Shown piece by piece: positions 10,410-20,157 of a stretch of DNA of 64,000 bases. A program made the translations under genes and the position numbers. The stretch covers positions 1 to 64,000 of the forward strand of contig QOPF01000004.1 in NCBI GenBank assembly GCA_003331625.1. The letters run 5' to 3'. Numbering within the stretch: the stretch's first letter is position 1; each line of letters begins with the position of its first letter. Origin of the DNA: Gammaproteobacteria bacterium (GTDB lineage Bacteria > Pseudomonadota > Gammaproteobacteria > Magnimaribacterales > AG-339-G14). The notes under the pieces are model-generated. The model was not told where the DNA came from and did not search any database. It saw only the letters and a program-made list of their open reading frames with translations.

Positions 10410-11942
10410 ATGAAAAAGATCGTTAAAAAATATATTAGCTCCATTGAGAATTCAAAAGTTTATGAAGTAGCTAATATTTCAGAATTGACTAAAGCTGAAA
10501 GTATTTCTAAAGAATTTAAAAATATTATTTATTTAAAAAGAGAAGATTTACAACCTACCCATTCTTTTAAAATTAGAGGTGCCTATAACAAAATCGCTCA
10601 TTTATTTGCTGATAAAAAAGTTCAAGAAGTTGCTACTGCATCTGCAGGTAATCATGCTCAGGGTGTCGCTTATTCTGCAAAAGCTTTGGGGATAAATGCA
10701 ACCATATTTATGCCAAAAACCACTCCGGCCATTAAGGTTAACGCCGTTAAAAGTTTGAAAGCAAAAGTCATCTTAGTTGGGAATAACTTTGATGATGCGC
10801 TAAAGGCTTCAAGAATATTTTGCAAAGAGAGAAAAATTAGTTTCATTCATCCGTTTGATGATCCTCTTGTCATTGCCGGGCAAGGAACAGTGGGAATGGA
10901 AATAGCCAATCAATTTCCTGAAAAACTTTATGCTATTTTTGTAGCTGTTGGTGGTGGCGGACTGATTGCTGGCATAGGATCTTATTTAAAAGCTAAGCTT
11001 CCCAATGTAAAAATTATAGGAGTAGAAGCAGAAGATTCAGCTGGTTTGAATGCATCAATGAAAGCCGGAAAAAGAATAAAATTAAAGGAAGTTGGACTTT
11101 TTGCAGATGGAGCAGCTGCAAAACAAATTGGTAAGCACAATTATGAGCTCATAACAGAAATTTTAGATGATTCTATTACTGTCAATACGGATGAAATTTG
11201 CGCTGCGGTTAAAGATACTTTTATTGAAACAAGAACAGTTCCGGAACCAACTGGTGCTCTTGCTTTAGCGGGTTTAAAAAAATATATAAAACAGAAAGGA
11301 ATTAAGAAAAAAAATCTTATAGCAACTTATTGTGGCTCAAATCTTAATTTTGAGTCTTTAAGTCACATTGTCGAAAGATCTAAGATTGGAGAAAAGAAAG
11401 AAATTATCTTGGGTATCAATATTCCTGAAAAAAAAGGTTCTTTTAAAAAATTATGTAAAGATATTGGTTTAAAAAATATAACTGAGTTTAGCTATAGAAA
11501 AGATCTTAGCTCTTCAGCAAAAATTCTTTTAGGTATTGAGCTACAAGAAAAAAGAAAAGCAAAAGAAATGTTTTTAAAATCCTTAAGATCGAAAAAATAT
11601 GTTCTTTCAGATTTAAGCAACGATGAGATTGCTAAAAAACACCTAAAATTTATGAATGGTGGAAGAGGTCCAAAATTAGAATCTGGACTAATAGAGGAAG
11701 TATACAATGTAGATTTTCCAGAAAAGCCGGGAGCACTATTAGAATTTCTAACGATGCTTAAAGATAATTGGGATATTTCTTTATTTCACTATAAAAATCA
11801 AGGTGCAATATACGGGGGAGCACTAGTCGGATTTACAATTAAAAAAGGAGAGCATAAAAAACTTGAAAGAGATTTGTTAAGAATTTCTTATCCTTTTGCA
11901 AGGGAAACAGATAATTTTGGCTATAAGGCTTTTTTAAAATAA
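10410..11942 (+). CDS. ilvA: Threonine ammonia-lyase, biosynthetic (with C-terminal ACT-like region)
   Basis: LKREDLQPTHSFKIRGAYNKI, ASAGNHAQGVAYSA, VGGGGLIAGIGSYLK, EPTGALALAGLKKY; C-terminal regulatory domain. Confidence 0.94.
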   Translation: MKKIVKKYISSIENSKVYEVANISELTKAESISKEFKNIIYLKREDLQPTHSFKIRGAYNKIAHLFADKKVQEVATASAGNHAQGVAYSAKALGINATIFMPKTTPAIKVNAVKSLKAKVILVGNNFDDALKASRIFCKERKISFIHPFDDPLVIAGQGTVGMEIANQFPEKLYAIFVAVGGGGLIAGIGSYLKAKLPNVKIIGVEAEDSAGLNASMKAGKRIKLKEVGLFADGAAAKQIGKHNYELITEILDDSITVNTDEICAAVKDTFIETRTVPEPTGALALAGLKKYIKQKGIKKKNLIATYCGSNLNFESLSHIVERSKIGEKKEIILGINIPEKKGSFKKLCKDIGLKNITEFSYRKDLSSSAKILLGIELQEKRKAKEMFLKSLRSKKYVLSDLSNDEIAKKHLKFMNGGRGPKLESGLIEEVYNVDFPEKPGALLEFLTMLKDNWDISLFHYKNQGAIYGGALVGFTIKKGEHKKLERDLLRISYPFARETDNFGYKAFLK

Positions 11943-12485
11943 TTTTGTTTCTGTAATAACATTCGTAAGTTTCAAATCAAAATCTTCAAGTTTTAAATTA
12001 GACAAAAATTGAAAATCATACGCTAACCCTAAATATTTAGGATTTGAATTAGCAAGAAAAGTTTTATCGTAATATCCCCCTCCAAAACCCAAACGTTTTA
12101 AATCTTTATTAAAAGCTCTTAAAGGAACAATAACCAAGTCTAGGTTATCTGGATGAATAGATTCATTGTTTAAAGGCTCTAAAATTTGATACGAATTTTT
12201 CTTAAATTTTGTACCCTTACTACATAAAATAAAATTTAATTTATCCTCTAGATCATCAATTTTTGGAAGGAATAAATTAAAGTTAGAGTCCATCAAAAAT
12301 TCATTGATCCTTCTCGTTGGTACTTCACTTTCCAAAGAAACATAACTTCCTATGTTTAAAAAATCTCCTTTCTTGATGTAAGACTTTAAAGAATCTAAGT
12401 GAGCGTTTTCTGTATTAAGTTTGAAAGAATCAGAAGTGAGAGAGAAATTTTTTGAAATAAAATCTCTTGCCTTTTCTTTATCCAT
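11934..12485 (-). CDS. ygfA: 5-formyltetrahydrofolate cyclo-ligase family protein
   Basis: VIVPLRAFNKDLKRLGFGGGYYDKTF; conserved position next to 6S RNA and zapA. Confidence 0.9.
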   Translation of the reverse strand: MDKEKARDFISKNFSLTSDSFKLNTENAHLDSLKSYIKKGDFLNIGSYVSLESEVPTRRINEFLMDSNFNLFLPKIDDLEDKLNFILCSKGTKFKKNSYQILEPLNNESIHPDNLDLVIVPLRAFNKDLKRLGFGGGYYDKTFLANSNPKYLGLAYDFQFLSNLKLEDFDLKLTNVITETKLF

Positions 12486-12489
12486 TATT

Positions 12490-12665
12490 AAAAGTGCTTC
12501 CCAAGTTATCGCTGTCAGATAAAACCCGAACCGTAAAGTTCAGGTCGGGAAGAATCACCCTCTATCAGGCAGCCCTAAGGGCGCTCAACAAGAAAAGTAT
12601 CAAATTCCCTATTTATTTTGCATCGGCTCGAAGTGTTATTTAACTAGCAAATAAGCCAGGAAGCT
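12490..12665 (-). ncRNA. ssrS: 6S RNA
   Basis: Between zapA and ygfA, the classical gammaproteobacterial ssrS locus; reverse strand has ...CTTCGAGCCGATGCAAAATAAATAGGGAATTTGATACTTTTCTTGTTGAGCGCCC... resembling 6S GAGCCGAUAUUUCAUACC...GCGCUC, and complementary 5'/3' ends (AGCTTCC...GGGAAGC). Ends approximate. Confidence 0.82.
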
Positions 12666-12684
12666 TAGAAATTATAACAATTTT

Positions 12685-13050
12685 TTACAATTTAGATAAT
12701 TCTGAAATTTCATCGACGAGCTTTAAGCTCAAATTATCATCCTCTGATGGATTATCCTTTTCTTCAAGAGAGTCTGATGAAGAACTGCCTTGAGTCTTAT
12801 CCTCTTCCTTATCAGGACTTTCTTTTATAGGAGAATTATTTACTAGAAATTCATTAGTGATATCTAAACCAGCCAAAACTGCAACCCTTTCTATTGGAAG
12901 ATTTCTAGTTTTACGTTTTATAGATTTAATACGTTTATCTAAAATTTCTCCTGCTTCCAAAAGAGTGGATTGTTCTTCAGGAGGACAATAAAGCTGGTAT
13001 TCGATACCAGCTATTTTAATGTTAACAATGTCTTGGCTATCTTCGCTCAT
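12685..13050 (-). CDS. zapA: Cell division protein ZapA
   Basis: VNIKIAGIEYQLYCPPEEQSTLLEAGEILDKRI...NLPIERVAVLAGLDITNEFL. Confidence 0.88.
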   Translation of the reverse strand: MSEDSQDIVNIKIAGIEYQLYCPPEEQSTLLEAGEILDKRIKSIKRKTRNLPIERVAVLAGLDITNEFLVNNSPIKESPDKEEDKTQGSSSSDSLEEKDNPSEDDNLSLKLVDEISELSKL

Positions 13051-13235
13051 AATGCTTCCAACTTAGATATTAATATTTCTAACTTGCTTTTCGATAATTC
13101 TATATTATCTTTCAAATAGTTATTCTCTTTTTTCAACCTTAAGTTTTTGTTTCTTAAATCCTTATTGGCTTCCCTTAACTTTTTGGATAATTCCAGTAGT
13201 TCCGCTAGGTTTTTTTCTAGATCTCTATCTGCCAT
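13047..13235 (-). CDS. Small coiled-coil protein (TIGR02449/ZapB-like) upstream of zapA
   Basis: 62 aa Leu/Lys heptad-like coiled coil overlapping zapA start. Confidence 0.7.
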   Translation of the reverse strand: MADRDLEKNLAELLELSKKLREANKDLRNKNLRLKKENNYLKDNIELSKSKLEILISKLEAL

Positions 13236-13302
13236 AGTTATTATTTTATTCTTATATGAATATCGTTTCTATAAAGACTTTATATTGAAGTAGAATCTAC
13301 CG

Positions 13303-14583
13303 ATGGACATCTTTTTAGAAAGAAGAAAAAAACTTGCTGATTCTCTGCCCGAAGGATCTATAACAGTTATTCATTCTGCTAATCAAAAAATTAGAAACGG
13401 TGATACCGACTATTCTTTCAGACAAGATAGTGATTTTTTGTATTTAACTAATTTTAATGAAGCCGATGCTGCGTTAATTATTGAAAAAAAAGGGAATACG
13501 ATTTTTCATCTTTTTTGTGCGGAAAAAGATGAACTAAGAGAAAAATGGGAAGGACCTCGATTAGGTCCTGAAAATGTTTCCCAGCTGGGTTTTGAGAGTG
13601 GTTATAAAATTGACGATCTTATTTTAAAAACTGTCGAATTTCTTGGTGGCGCAGACCATTTATTTTGTCAAAACAAAAGTCAAAAAAAATTATTCTTTGC
13701 GCTGTCTAGAGGACTAAAAGGCAAAAAGATTAATTTTGATTTAAATCCAAAAAGTATTAAGAACGTTGATTCTTTTATACACGAGTTAAGGCTTATAAAA
13801 TCTAAAGAAGAAATTAGTATTATTCAAAAAGCTTGTGATATCTCATCATCTGCTCATGAACGAGCAATGAAAGCTGTAAAAACAGAGATGTACGAATACC
13901 AACTTGAAGCAGAATATCTGCACGAATTTATGATTAATGGTGCAATGGAGTGTGCTTATCCTTCAATTGTTGGTGGCGGAGAAAATGCCTGCATTCTTCA
14001 TTACAACAAGAATACAGATTTGCTTAAGGACGGTGATTTAGTTCTTGTTGATGCAGGCTGTGAATATAAGGGGTATGCGAGTGATATCACTAGGACTTTT
14101 CCTGTTAATGGAAAATTTTCTTCAGAACAGAAACTTATTTATGAAATCGTTTTGGAATCTCAAAAACAGTCTATTGAAAGCATTTCAGAAAAATCTAACC
14201 CTCTTGATACACATAAAAAATCTTTAGAAGTGATTGTTGAAGGACTATTAAGCTTAGGTTTGTTAAAGGGCACTAAAGAAGAAGTCATTGAAACTCAATC
14301 CTATTCAAAGTTCTACATGCACCGTGTTGGTCATTGGTTAGGGCTTGATGTGCACGATGTCGGCGGCTATGAAAAAGATGGCAAAGTAAGGTCTTATGAA
14401 AATGGGATGATTACAACTATCGAGCCAGGGATATACATCAGTAAGAAAGAAAATGTGCCTGATAAATTTAAAGGCATTGGAATAAGAATCGAAGATGATG
14501 TGTTAGTTGAAAATAACCAGCCAAAAGTTCTTAGTTCAGCCATTAAAGAACTTGATGATATTCATCAGCTGATGGCAAGTTAA
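13303..14583 (+). CDS. pepP: Xaa-Pro aminopeptidase
   Basis: FRQDSDFLYLTNF, VDAGCEYKGYASDITRTFPVNGKFS, HRVGHWLGLDVHDVGGY, TIEPGIYI. Confidence 0.95.
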   Translation: MDIFLERRKKLADSLPEGSITVIHSANQKIRNGDTDYSFRQDSDFLYLTNFNEADAALIIEKKGNTIFHLFCAEKDELREKWEGPRLGPENVSQLGFESGYKIDDLILKTVEFLGGADHLFCQNKSQKKLFFALSRGLKGKKINFDLNPKSIKNVDSFIHELRLIKSKEEISIIQKACDISSSAHERAMKAVKTEMYEYQLEAEYLHEFMINGAMECAYPSIVGGGENACILHYNKNTDLLKDGDLVLVDAGCEYKGYASDITRTFPVNGKFSSEQKLIYEIVLESQKQSIESISEKSNPLDTHKKSLEVIVEGLLSLGLLKGTKEEVIETQSYSKFYMHRVGHWLGLDVHDVGGYEKDGKVRSYENGMITTIEPGIYISKKENVPDKFKGIGIRIEDDVLVENNQPKVLSSAIKELDDIHQLMAS

Positions 14584-15716
14584 TGAAATATGATGTCCTA
14601 ATCGTTGGTGCTGGCGTAACTGGCACCCTGCTTTTTCTTGCATTAAAGAATAAAAATATAAAAGTTGGACTAATTGATGGTCGAGATAAAGCACCGAATA
14701 GTTATCGACATCTGTCATTAAATAATAAAAGTATGTCGTTTCTTAAAGAATTAGATGCTTGGAATGATTTAAGAAAAACCGCTTTTGAATACGACCAAAT
14801 AAAGGTTTGGGATCAAGAAGGTACAGGATTCATTGATTTCAATGTGAATGAATTAGAAAAAAATATTCCAAATATTGGCTTCATAGTAAAAGAAGGAGAA
14901 ATTCAAAATTCTCTTTTATCTCTCGTTTCTGATTCAAAAGATCTTTTGTGGAGTTGTAATTTAGAAAAAATAGAAAAAATTGATGAAAATATTCATTGCG
15001 AAACATCAAAGGGAAAGTTGGAAACAAAAATTTTAATAGGTGCAGATGGCATTCAATCAAGCGTAAGAAATCTTTCTTCAATTTCTTCTAGAACTTGGAG
15101 TTACAACCAGACAGCGATAGTGGCCAACTTTTCTGTACCCCAAACAGACTCATGCATTCGACAAACTTTCACCTCTGTGGGACCGCTTGCTTTGCTGCCA
15201 ATGAATGAGACTGAACTTACTATGATATGGTCCATTGACGATGCTAAGGCATACGATTACCTGGGTATGAATGAGGATGACTTTATAAATGAAATTCATA
15301 AATCTTTTGGGGAAAAGCTTCCAGAAATAAAATTCTCAGCCAAAAGACAGTCATTTCCATTGAAACACCTTTCTGCAAAGACTTTTGCCAGAAATAATAT
15401 TTTTCTTGTGGGAGATGCGGCTCATCATATTCACCCATTAGCAGGATTGGGATTAAACGCAGGAATCGGTGATGTAAAATTTCTCTCGGATTTAATAACT
15501 CCTGAAAGTTTGAGTCAGGTTAAACAAATTGAGGGTAAGTATAACCGACAAAGAATTCCAATTAATTTAGCCTTAGCAGCTGCCATGGAAGCCTTCAAAA
15601 GAGGTTTCGAGCAAAAAAATGTCTGGATAAGACTCATTAGAAGTCATGCGTTTAGTCTTACGAATAAACTTACTTTTTTAAAAAATAAATTTATTGAGCT
15701 CGCCACTGAGCTTTAA
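14583..15716 (+). CDS. ubiH: UbiH-family FAD-dependent monooxygenase
   Basis: DVLIVGAGVTGTLLFLAL, GADGIQSSVR, FLVGDAAHHIHPLAGLGLNAGIGD; located after pepP. Confidence 0.85.
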   Translation: MKYDVLIVGAGVTGTLLFLALKNKNIKVGLIDGRDKAPNSYRHLSLNNKSMSFLKELDAWNDLRKTAFEYDQIKVWDQEGTGFIDFNVNELEKNIPNIGFIVKEGEIQNSLLSLVSDSKDLLWSCNLEKIEKIDENIHCETSKGKLETKILIGADGIQSSVRNLSSISSRTWSYNQTAIVANFSVPQTDSCIRQTFTSVGPLALLPMNETELTMIWSIDDAKAYDYLGMNEDDFINEIHKSFGEKLPEIKFSAKRQSFPLKHLSAKTFARNNIFLVGDAAHHIHPLAGLGLNAGIGDVKFLSDLITPESLSQVKQIEGKYNRQRIPINLALAAAMEAFKRGFEQKNVWIRLIRSHAFSLTNKLTFLKNKFIELATEL

Positions 15717-15745
15717 AATTAATAAATCTATTGATTCGTATAGAA

Positions 15746-16273
15746 TTAATTGAATTTAGTTAAATCTTCTGCAAATCTTTTTACTCTATTCCAATCTGTA
15801 AATTCAAATCGAGCTTTTGAATTTGTTGGGCCACTAGTTATCCACATTATTAGCCTAATCATGAACTTATCGAAAAAATTATAAGTTGGATAATCCACTA
15901 CCCCAGCAAATACATCTATATTTTTTGGTTTCCATTTTGTAGCTTTTAAGAACTTATTCACATATGGATTTGATTCAGCTGAATTCTTCTCACTTTTTCG
16001 AGCAACAACGTTAACGCTAAAGAATGCATTTTCTTTTTCGTTGAGATCTTCAAGATTCTTATCTATAAATTCAAATAGATCTTTGCGGTAATTTCCATAC
16101 CTTATACTGGCTCCAATTATGATTTGTTGATAATTTTTTAGGCTTAATGTATCTGCATCCGATAAAGAAACTAAATCAACATTATCTTTTTCACTCAAAT
16201 ATTCAGCAATTTTGGCAGAGATTTTTTTGGTGTGACCATCTATCGAAGAATAAATGATGAGGGTATTTTTCAT
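15746..16273 (-). CDS. hemG: Flavodoxin-type protoporphyrinogen IX dehydrogenase (HemG)
   Basis: MKNTLIIYSSIDGHTKKIS, IIIGASIRYGNYRKDL; adjacent to heme genes. Confidence 0.88.
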   Translation of the reverse strand: MKNTLIIYSSIDGHTKKISAKIAEYLSEKDNVDLVSLSDADTLSLKNYQQIIIGASIRYGNYRKDLFEFIDKNLEDLNEKENAFFSVNVVARKSEKNSAESNPYVNKFLKATKWKPKNIDVFAGVVDYPTYNFFDKFMIRLIMWITSGPTNSKARFEFTDWNRVKRFAEDLTKFN

Positions 16274-16274
16274 G

Positions 16275-17093
16275 TTACTTCCATTTTGCAGATGGAGGCA
16301 TAGACATGAGGATTGCTTCAGTAGAGCCTCCAGTTTTTAATCCAAATAAAGTTCCTCTATCCCAGATTAAATTAAACTCAACGTATCGCCCTCTCTTAAT
16401 GAGTTGTTGATCTTTTTCTTCTTCCGTCCATTTAAAATCTTTTTTTTGCTTAACAATATTTGTTATAACTTCTAAAGTTTTTTTTCCTACATCCTGAACA
16501 AAACTAAAGTCTGCTTCCCAAGCTCCAGTGTTTAGATGATCAAAAAATATACCGCCCTCGCCTCTTGGTTCGTTTCTATGTTGAAGAAAGAAATATTCAT
16601 CACAATTTTTTTTAAACTTTTCATAATATTTTTGATCAGCTGCATCGCATGCCTCTTTTAACTGAGAATGCAGATATTCTGTTTCTTTCTTATCTGGAAT
16701 GGATGGAGTCATGTCTGTTCCACCTCCAAACCAAGTTTCACCGGTAGCTAAAAATCTCGTATTAAAATGAAAGGCAGGAATCTTAGGTGACTGCATATGA
16801 GCTACCAAACTTATTCCTGAGGCCCAATAATTTGCTGATTTTTCTGTTCCTTTGATTTGGGACTTAAAATCTTCAGAAAACTCTCCAGACACAGTAGAAA
16901 TATTTACGCCAACTTTTTCAAAAATATCGCCCTTGAGGATACTAATCTCTCCACCTCCAGAACCTTTATGACTCCATTTTTTTCTTTCAAATTTACCTCC
17001 GTCTATTTCTTCAAAAGTTTTGCAGAATTGATCTCTTAACGATCTAAACCAGTTAGAAGCTATTTCTTTTTTTTGATTTAGCTTATCTTTCAT
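16275..17093 (-). CDS. hemF: Oxygen-dependent coproporphyrinogen III oxidase
   Basis: GGSTEAILMSMPPSAKW, WFGGGTDMTPS, HRNEPRGEGGIFFD. Confidence 0.96.
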   Translation of the reverse strand: MKDKLNQKKEIASNWFRSLRDQFCKTFEEIDGGKFERKKWSHKGSGGGEISILKGDIFEKVGVNISTVSGEFSEDFKSQIKGTEKSANYWASGISLVAHMQSPKIPAFHFNTRFLATGETWFGGGTDMTPSIPDKKETEYLHSQLKEACDAADQKYYEKFKKNCDEYFFLQHRNEPRGEGGIFFDHLNTGAWEADFSFVQDVGKKTLEVITNIVKQKKDFKWTEEEKDQQLIKRGRYVEFNLIWDRGTLFGLKTGGSTEAILMSMPPSAKWK

Positions 17094-18115
17094 AATTGTT
17101 CGATTTTTTCAGAGATTAAGTCATTGATAAATTTTACATGCTCATCGTTATCATTTAGGCAGGGAACGTAATCGAAAGACTCTCCTCCGGCATCAATAAA
17201 AATTTCTTTATTTTCCTCTTTTATCTCTTCAATTGTTTCTAAACAATCCATACTAAATCCAGGAGATAAAACCAAAACTTTCTTGACTCCTTTCCTTGGT
17301 AGTTCATTCATAACCTCACTTGTATAGGGTTTTAGCCATTCTCTTCCGGCAGCGGCAAGTCTCGATTGAAAACTTATCATGTATTGATCTTTACCTAGTC
17401 CTAGATGTTCGGCTACTAATCTTGTGGTTTTTTGACAAAAACATTGATACGGATCTCCTGAATCAAAGTATTTTTTCGGGATACCATGATAAGAAAAAAT
17501 AATTAAATCTTGTTTATTATATTGTTCGTGATTTTCTATAGATTTTGCTAGAGCCTCAATATATCCCGGATTATCGTGATAACCATTTACAAAATGTAGA
17601 CTTGGAATCCATCTCCACTTGGAAAGTATTTTGCTTGCCTTATCAAATATAGTTGCTGCTGTGACCGCAGAATACTGAGGGAATAAAGGTAAAAGAAGTA
17701 TTTTTCTACAGTTTTTTTCTTTCAAGCTTTGCAAAGCACTTTCTATGCTTGGATTCCCGTATCGCATAGCTAATTCAAATTCAATATTTTCAGAATTTTC
17801 AGAATTTTCATTGAGCTTATTTATTTTTTTCATAAATCTTTTTGAATATACGATAAGCGGAGAACCTTCATCTAGCCAGACAGATTTATACAATGCGGCA
17901 GATTTCTTAGGCCTAAAGGGAAGAATTAATAAATTTAAAATAAGCCACCAAATAATTTTTGGTACTTCTATCACTCGTGTGTCCGATAAAAATTCCCTTA
18001 AATACTTTCTAACGTCTTTTGTAGAATAACTGTCAGGCGATCCAAGATTACAAATCAATACCCCAATTTTCGATTTATCATCATGTGTAAAATTATCTTC
18101 GCCAATAAAGCTCAT
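17090..18115 (-). CDS. hemH: Ferrochelatase
   Basis: GVLICNLGSPDSYSTKDVRKYLREFLSD, LIIFSYHGIPKKY, SFQSRLAAAGREWLKPYT, VLSPGFSMDCLETIEEI. Confidence 0.96.
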   Translation of the reverse strand: MSFIGEDNFTHDDKSKIGVLICNLGSPDSYSTKDVRKYLREFLSDTRVIEVPKIIWWLILNLLILPFRPKKSAALYKSVWLDEGSPLIVYSKRFMKKINKLNENSENSENIEFELAMRYGNPSIESALQSLKEKNCRKILLLPLFPQYSAVTAATIFDKASKILSKWRWIPSLHFVNGYHDNPGYIEALAKSIENHEQYNKQDLIIFSYHGIPKKYFDSGDPYQCFCQKTTRLVAEHLGLGKDQYMISFQSRLAAAGREWLKPYTSEVMNELPRKGVKKVLVLSPGFSMDCLETIEEIKEENKEIFIDAGGESFDYVPCLNDNDEHVKFINDLISEKIEQL

Positions 18116-19131
18116 AAGAAAGACCTCACTTTTTGAACAAAGTGTTTTACATTATTTTGCGGAGTTGTCTTAATGACTCCATGTCCTAAACCACAGATCC
18201 AGCCATTTCTTTCTTCTATACTTAATAAAGATAAATCTTCTAAAAACTCATTTAAAGCTTTTTCATAATGATTAAAATCTTTTGTCATGAAGTTTTCATT
18301 GAAATTACCTTGTATAAAACCTGACTTTCTTTGTTTAAAGATATCAACAATATTTACCTTGGAATCTATGCCTATTCCTGCAAAAGAAACTTTAGCTTTA
18401 TCATTTGTTTCAAAAACTTTCTCATAAGATATACCATCTTTTGCGTAGTAACCGATTTTATTAGGGAAAGGCTCTACCAAGTAATGTAAGTTTTTATTTA
18501 AATATTTTAACAAATCTTGGTCTTCTAATTGGTGTGCGCAAGAATCAAAAATCATCACTACCTCTGCTCCAGCCTCAATTTGAAGTTCAATATTCTCTTT
18601 TAATAACGGATATATATAATCTTCAAGAATCTGCCATTGAAAAGCTTCTAGTTTATTTACTTTATCTTTTTTATTCTGCCCAGATCCAAATGCAAGCAAT
18701 GTCCAAGGCCCTCCTATAAAGCCAATCATTGATTTATCCTTGGGAAGAATTTCTAAAGTTCTTTCGATAGCCTCACCCTGAAATTCTAAAGATGAAACAG
18801 GATTTGTATTTTTAAGAATATTTTGAAAGTTCTCTTCAATTAAATTTTCTTTAAAAATTGGACCCGGATCATATCTCAAATCCATCCCCAATGATTCAAG
18901 CGGAAAAAGTATGTCGCTAAATAGAATTGCTGCATCAAAATCAAAATCTTCTATTGGACCTAAAGCTGTTTTTGATGACAAGATAGGATTTTTGCAAAGT
19001 TCTACAAAAGTATTTTTCTTTTTTAGATTTTGATAATGATCGTGGTATCTTCCAGCTTGACGCATAAACCATATTGGCGGTATTGCTTGTGGAATCCGCT
19101 TTAGAGCATTTTGAAACCTAACGTTAGGCAT
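18112..19131 (-). CDS. hemE: Uroporphyrinogen decarboxylase
   Basis: PPIWFMRQAGRYH, AILFSDILFPLESLGMDL, GFIGGPWTLLAF, GLGHGVIKTTP. Confidence 0.96.
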   Translation of the reverse strand: MPNVRFQNALKRIPQAIPPIWFMRQAGRYHDHYQNLKKKNTFVELCKNPILSSKTALGPIEDFDFDAAILFSDILFPLESLGMDLRYDPGPIFKENLIEENFQNILKNTNPVSSLEFQGEAIERTLEILPKDKSMIGFIGGPWTLLAFGSGQNKKDKVNKLEAFQWQILEDYIYPLLKENIELQIEAGAEVVMIFDSCAHQLEDQDLLKYLNKNLHYLVEPFPNKIGYYAKDGISYEKVFETNDKAKVSFAGIGIDSKVNIVDIFKQRKSGFIQGNFNENFMTKDFNHYEKALNEFLEDLSLLSIEERNGWICGLGHGVIKTTPQNNVKHFVQKVRSFL

Positions 19132-19138
19132 AGAATAA

Positions 19139-20134
19139 TTATAATTTCTTCGCTATTTCTTTTGCGGCATAAGTTAAGATGCAATCGGCTCCTGCTCTTT
19201 TGAAGGACAGAAGAGATTCGATCATAACCGCTTCTTCCAACCAATTATTTTCAATGGCAGCTTTCAGCATAGAGTATTCGCCGCTAACTTGATAAACAAA
19301 AGTAGGCATCCTAAAAGTTTCTTTAACTGCTCTAACTACATCTAGGTAAGGCATACCAGGTTTCACCATAACTATATCTGCTCCCTCATTTATATCCAAA
19401 GCGACCTCATGAAGAGCTTCGTCAATATTAGCAACGGCCATTTGGTAAGCATCCTTAGTTTTGTTACCAAAAAATTTGGTTGACTCCACAGCATCTTTAA
19501 AAGGACCATAAAACTTTGAACTATATTTAGCTGAATAAGCGAGAATCGCTGTTTCAAAAAGACTTGTTTGCTCTAATTTTTTTCTGATAACACCAATTCT
19601 TCCATCCATCATATCCGAAGGAGCAATAATATCTGTGCCAGCCAAAGCGAGATTTAATGCTTGTTCTTCGAGGACTTTGATAGTCTCGTCATTAGCAACA
19701 TCGCCATTTTCATTAAGTACGCCATCGTGTCCATGATTTGTATAAGGATCAAGAGCCACGTCAGCAATTATAATAATTTCTGGGTATTCTTTTTTTATAT
19801 TTTTTATTACAGAGTTTAAAAAATTGTTTTCGTTTATGGCTTCAGAACCAGTTTCATTCTTTTTTTTCTCATCTATTACAGGAAAGATTGCAACAGCTTT
19901 AATGCCAAGTGAAATAAGCTCTTTGATTTCTTTTATAATTGATTCTTCTGAATGACGAAAAATACCCGGCAAAGCATCTATACTTTCCATTTTTTTGAGG
20001 TTTTCTTTAACGAAAACAGGTTGAATTAGGTCGTCCTTAGTTAAAACGTTTTCAGCTACCAAATTTCTGATTGAGTTATTTCTTCTTAACCTTCTGAGCC
20101 TAGTTGCTGGATATTTTCTTTTAAAATTGGTCAT
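19139..20134 (-). CDS. hemB: Porphobilinogen synthase (delta-aminolevulinic acid dehydratase)
   Basis: RLRRLRRNNSIRNLV, ADVALDPYTNHGHDGV, APSDMMDGRIGVIR, MVKPGMPYLDVVR. Confidence 0.96.
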   Translation of the reverse strand: MTNFKRKYPATRLRRLRRNNSIRNLVAENVLTKDDLIQPVFVKENLKKMESIDALPGIFRHSEESIIKEIKELISLGIKAVAIFPVIDEKKKNETGSEAINENNFLNSVIKNIKKEYPEIIIIADVALDPYTNHGHDGVLNENGDVANDETIKVLEEQALNLALAGTDIIAPSDMMDGRIGVIRKKLEQTSLFETAILAYSAKYSSKFYGPFKDAVESTKFFGNKTKDAYQMAVANIDEALHEVALDINEGADIVMVKPGMPYLDVVRAVKETFRMPTFVYQVSGEYSMLKAAIENNWLEEAVMIESLLSFKRAGADCILTYAAKEIAKKL

Positions 20135-20157
20135 CTCTTGATTTTAGGAGCGTAAGC

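Noticed and set aside
14045-14227. Out-of-frame plus-strand ORF inside pepP
   Set aside because: Overlaps well-conserved PepP metal-binding region in another frame; no support
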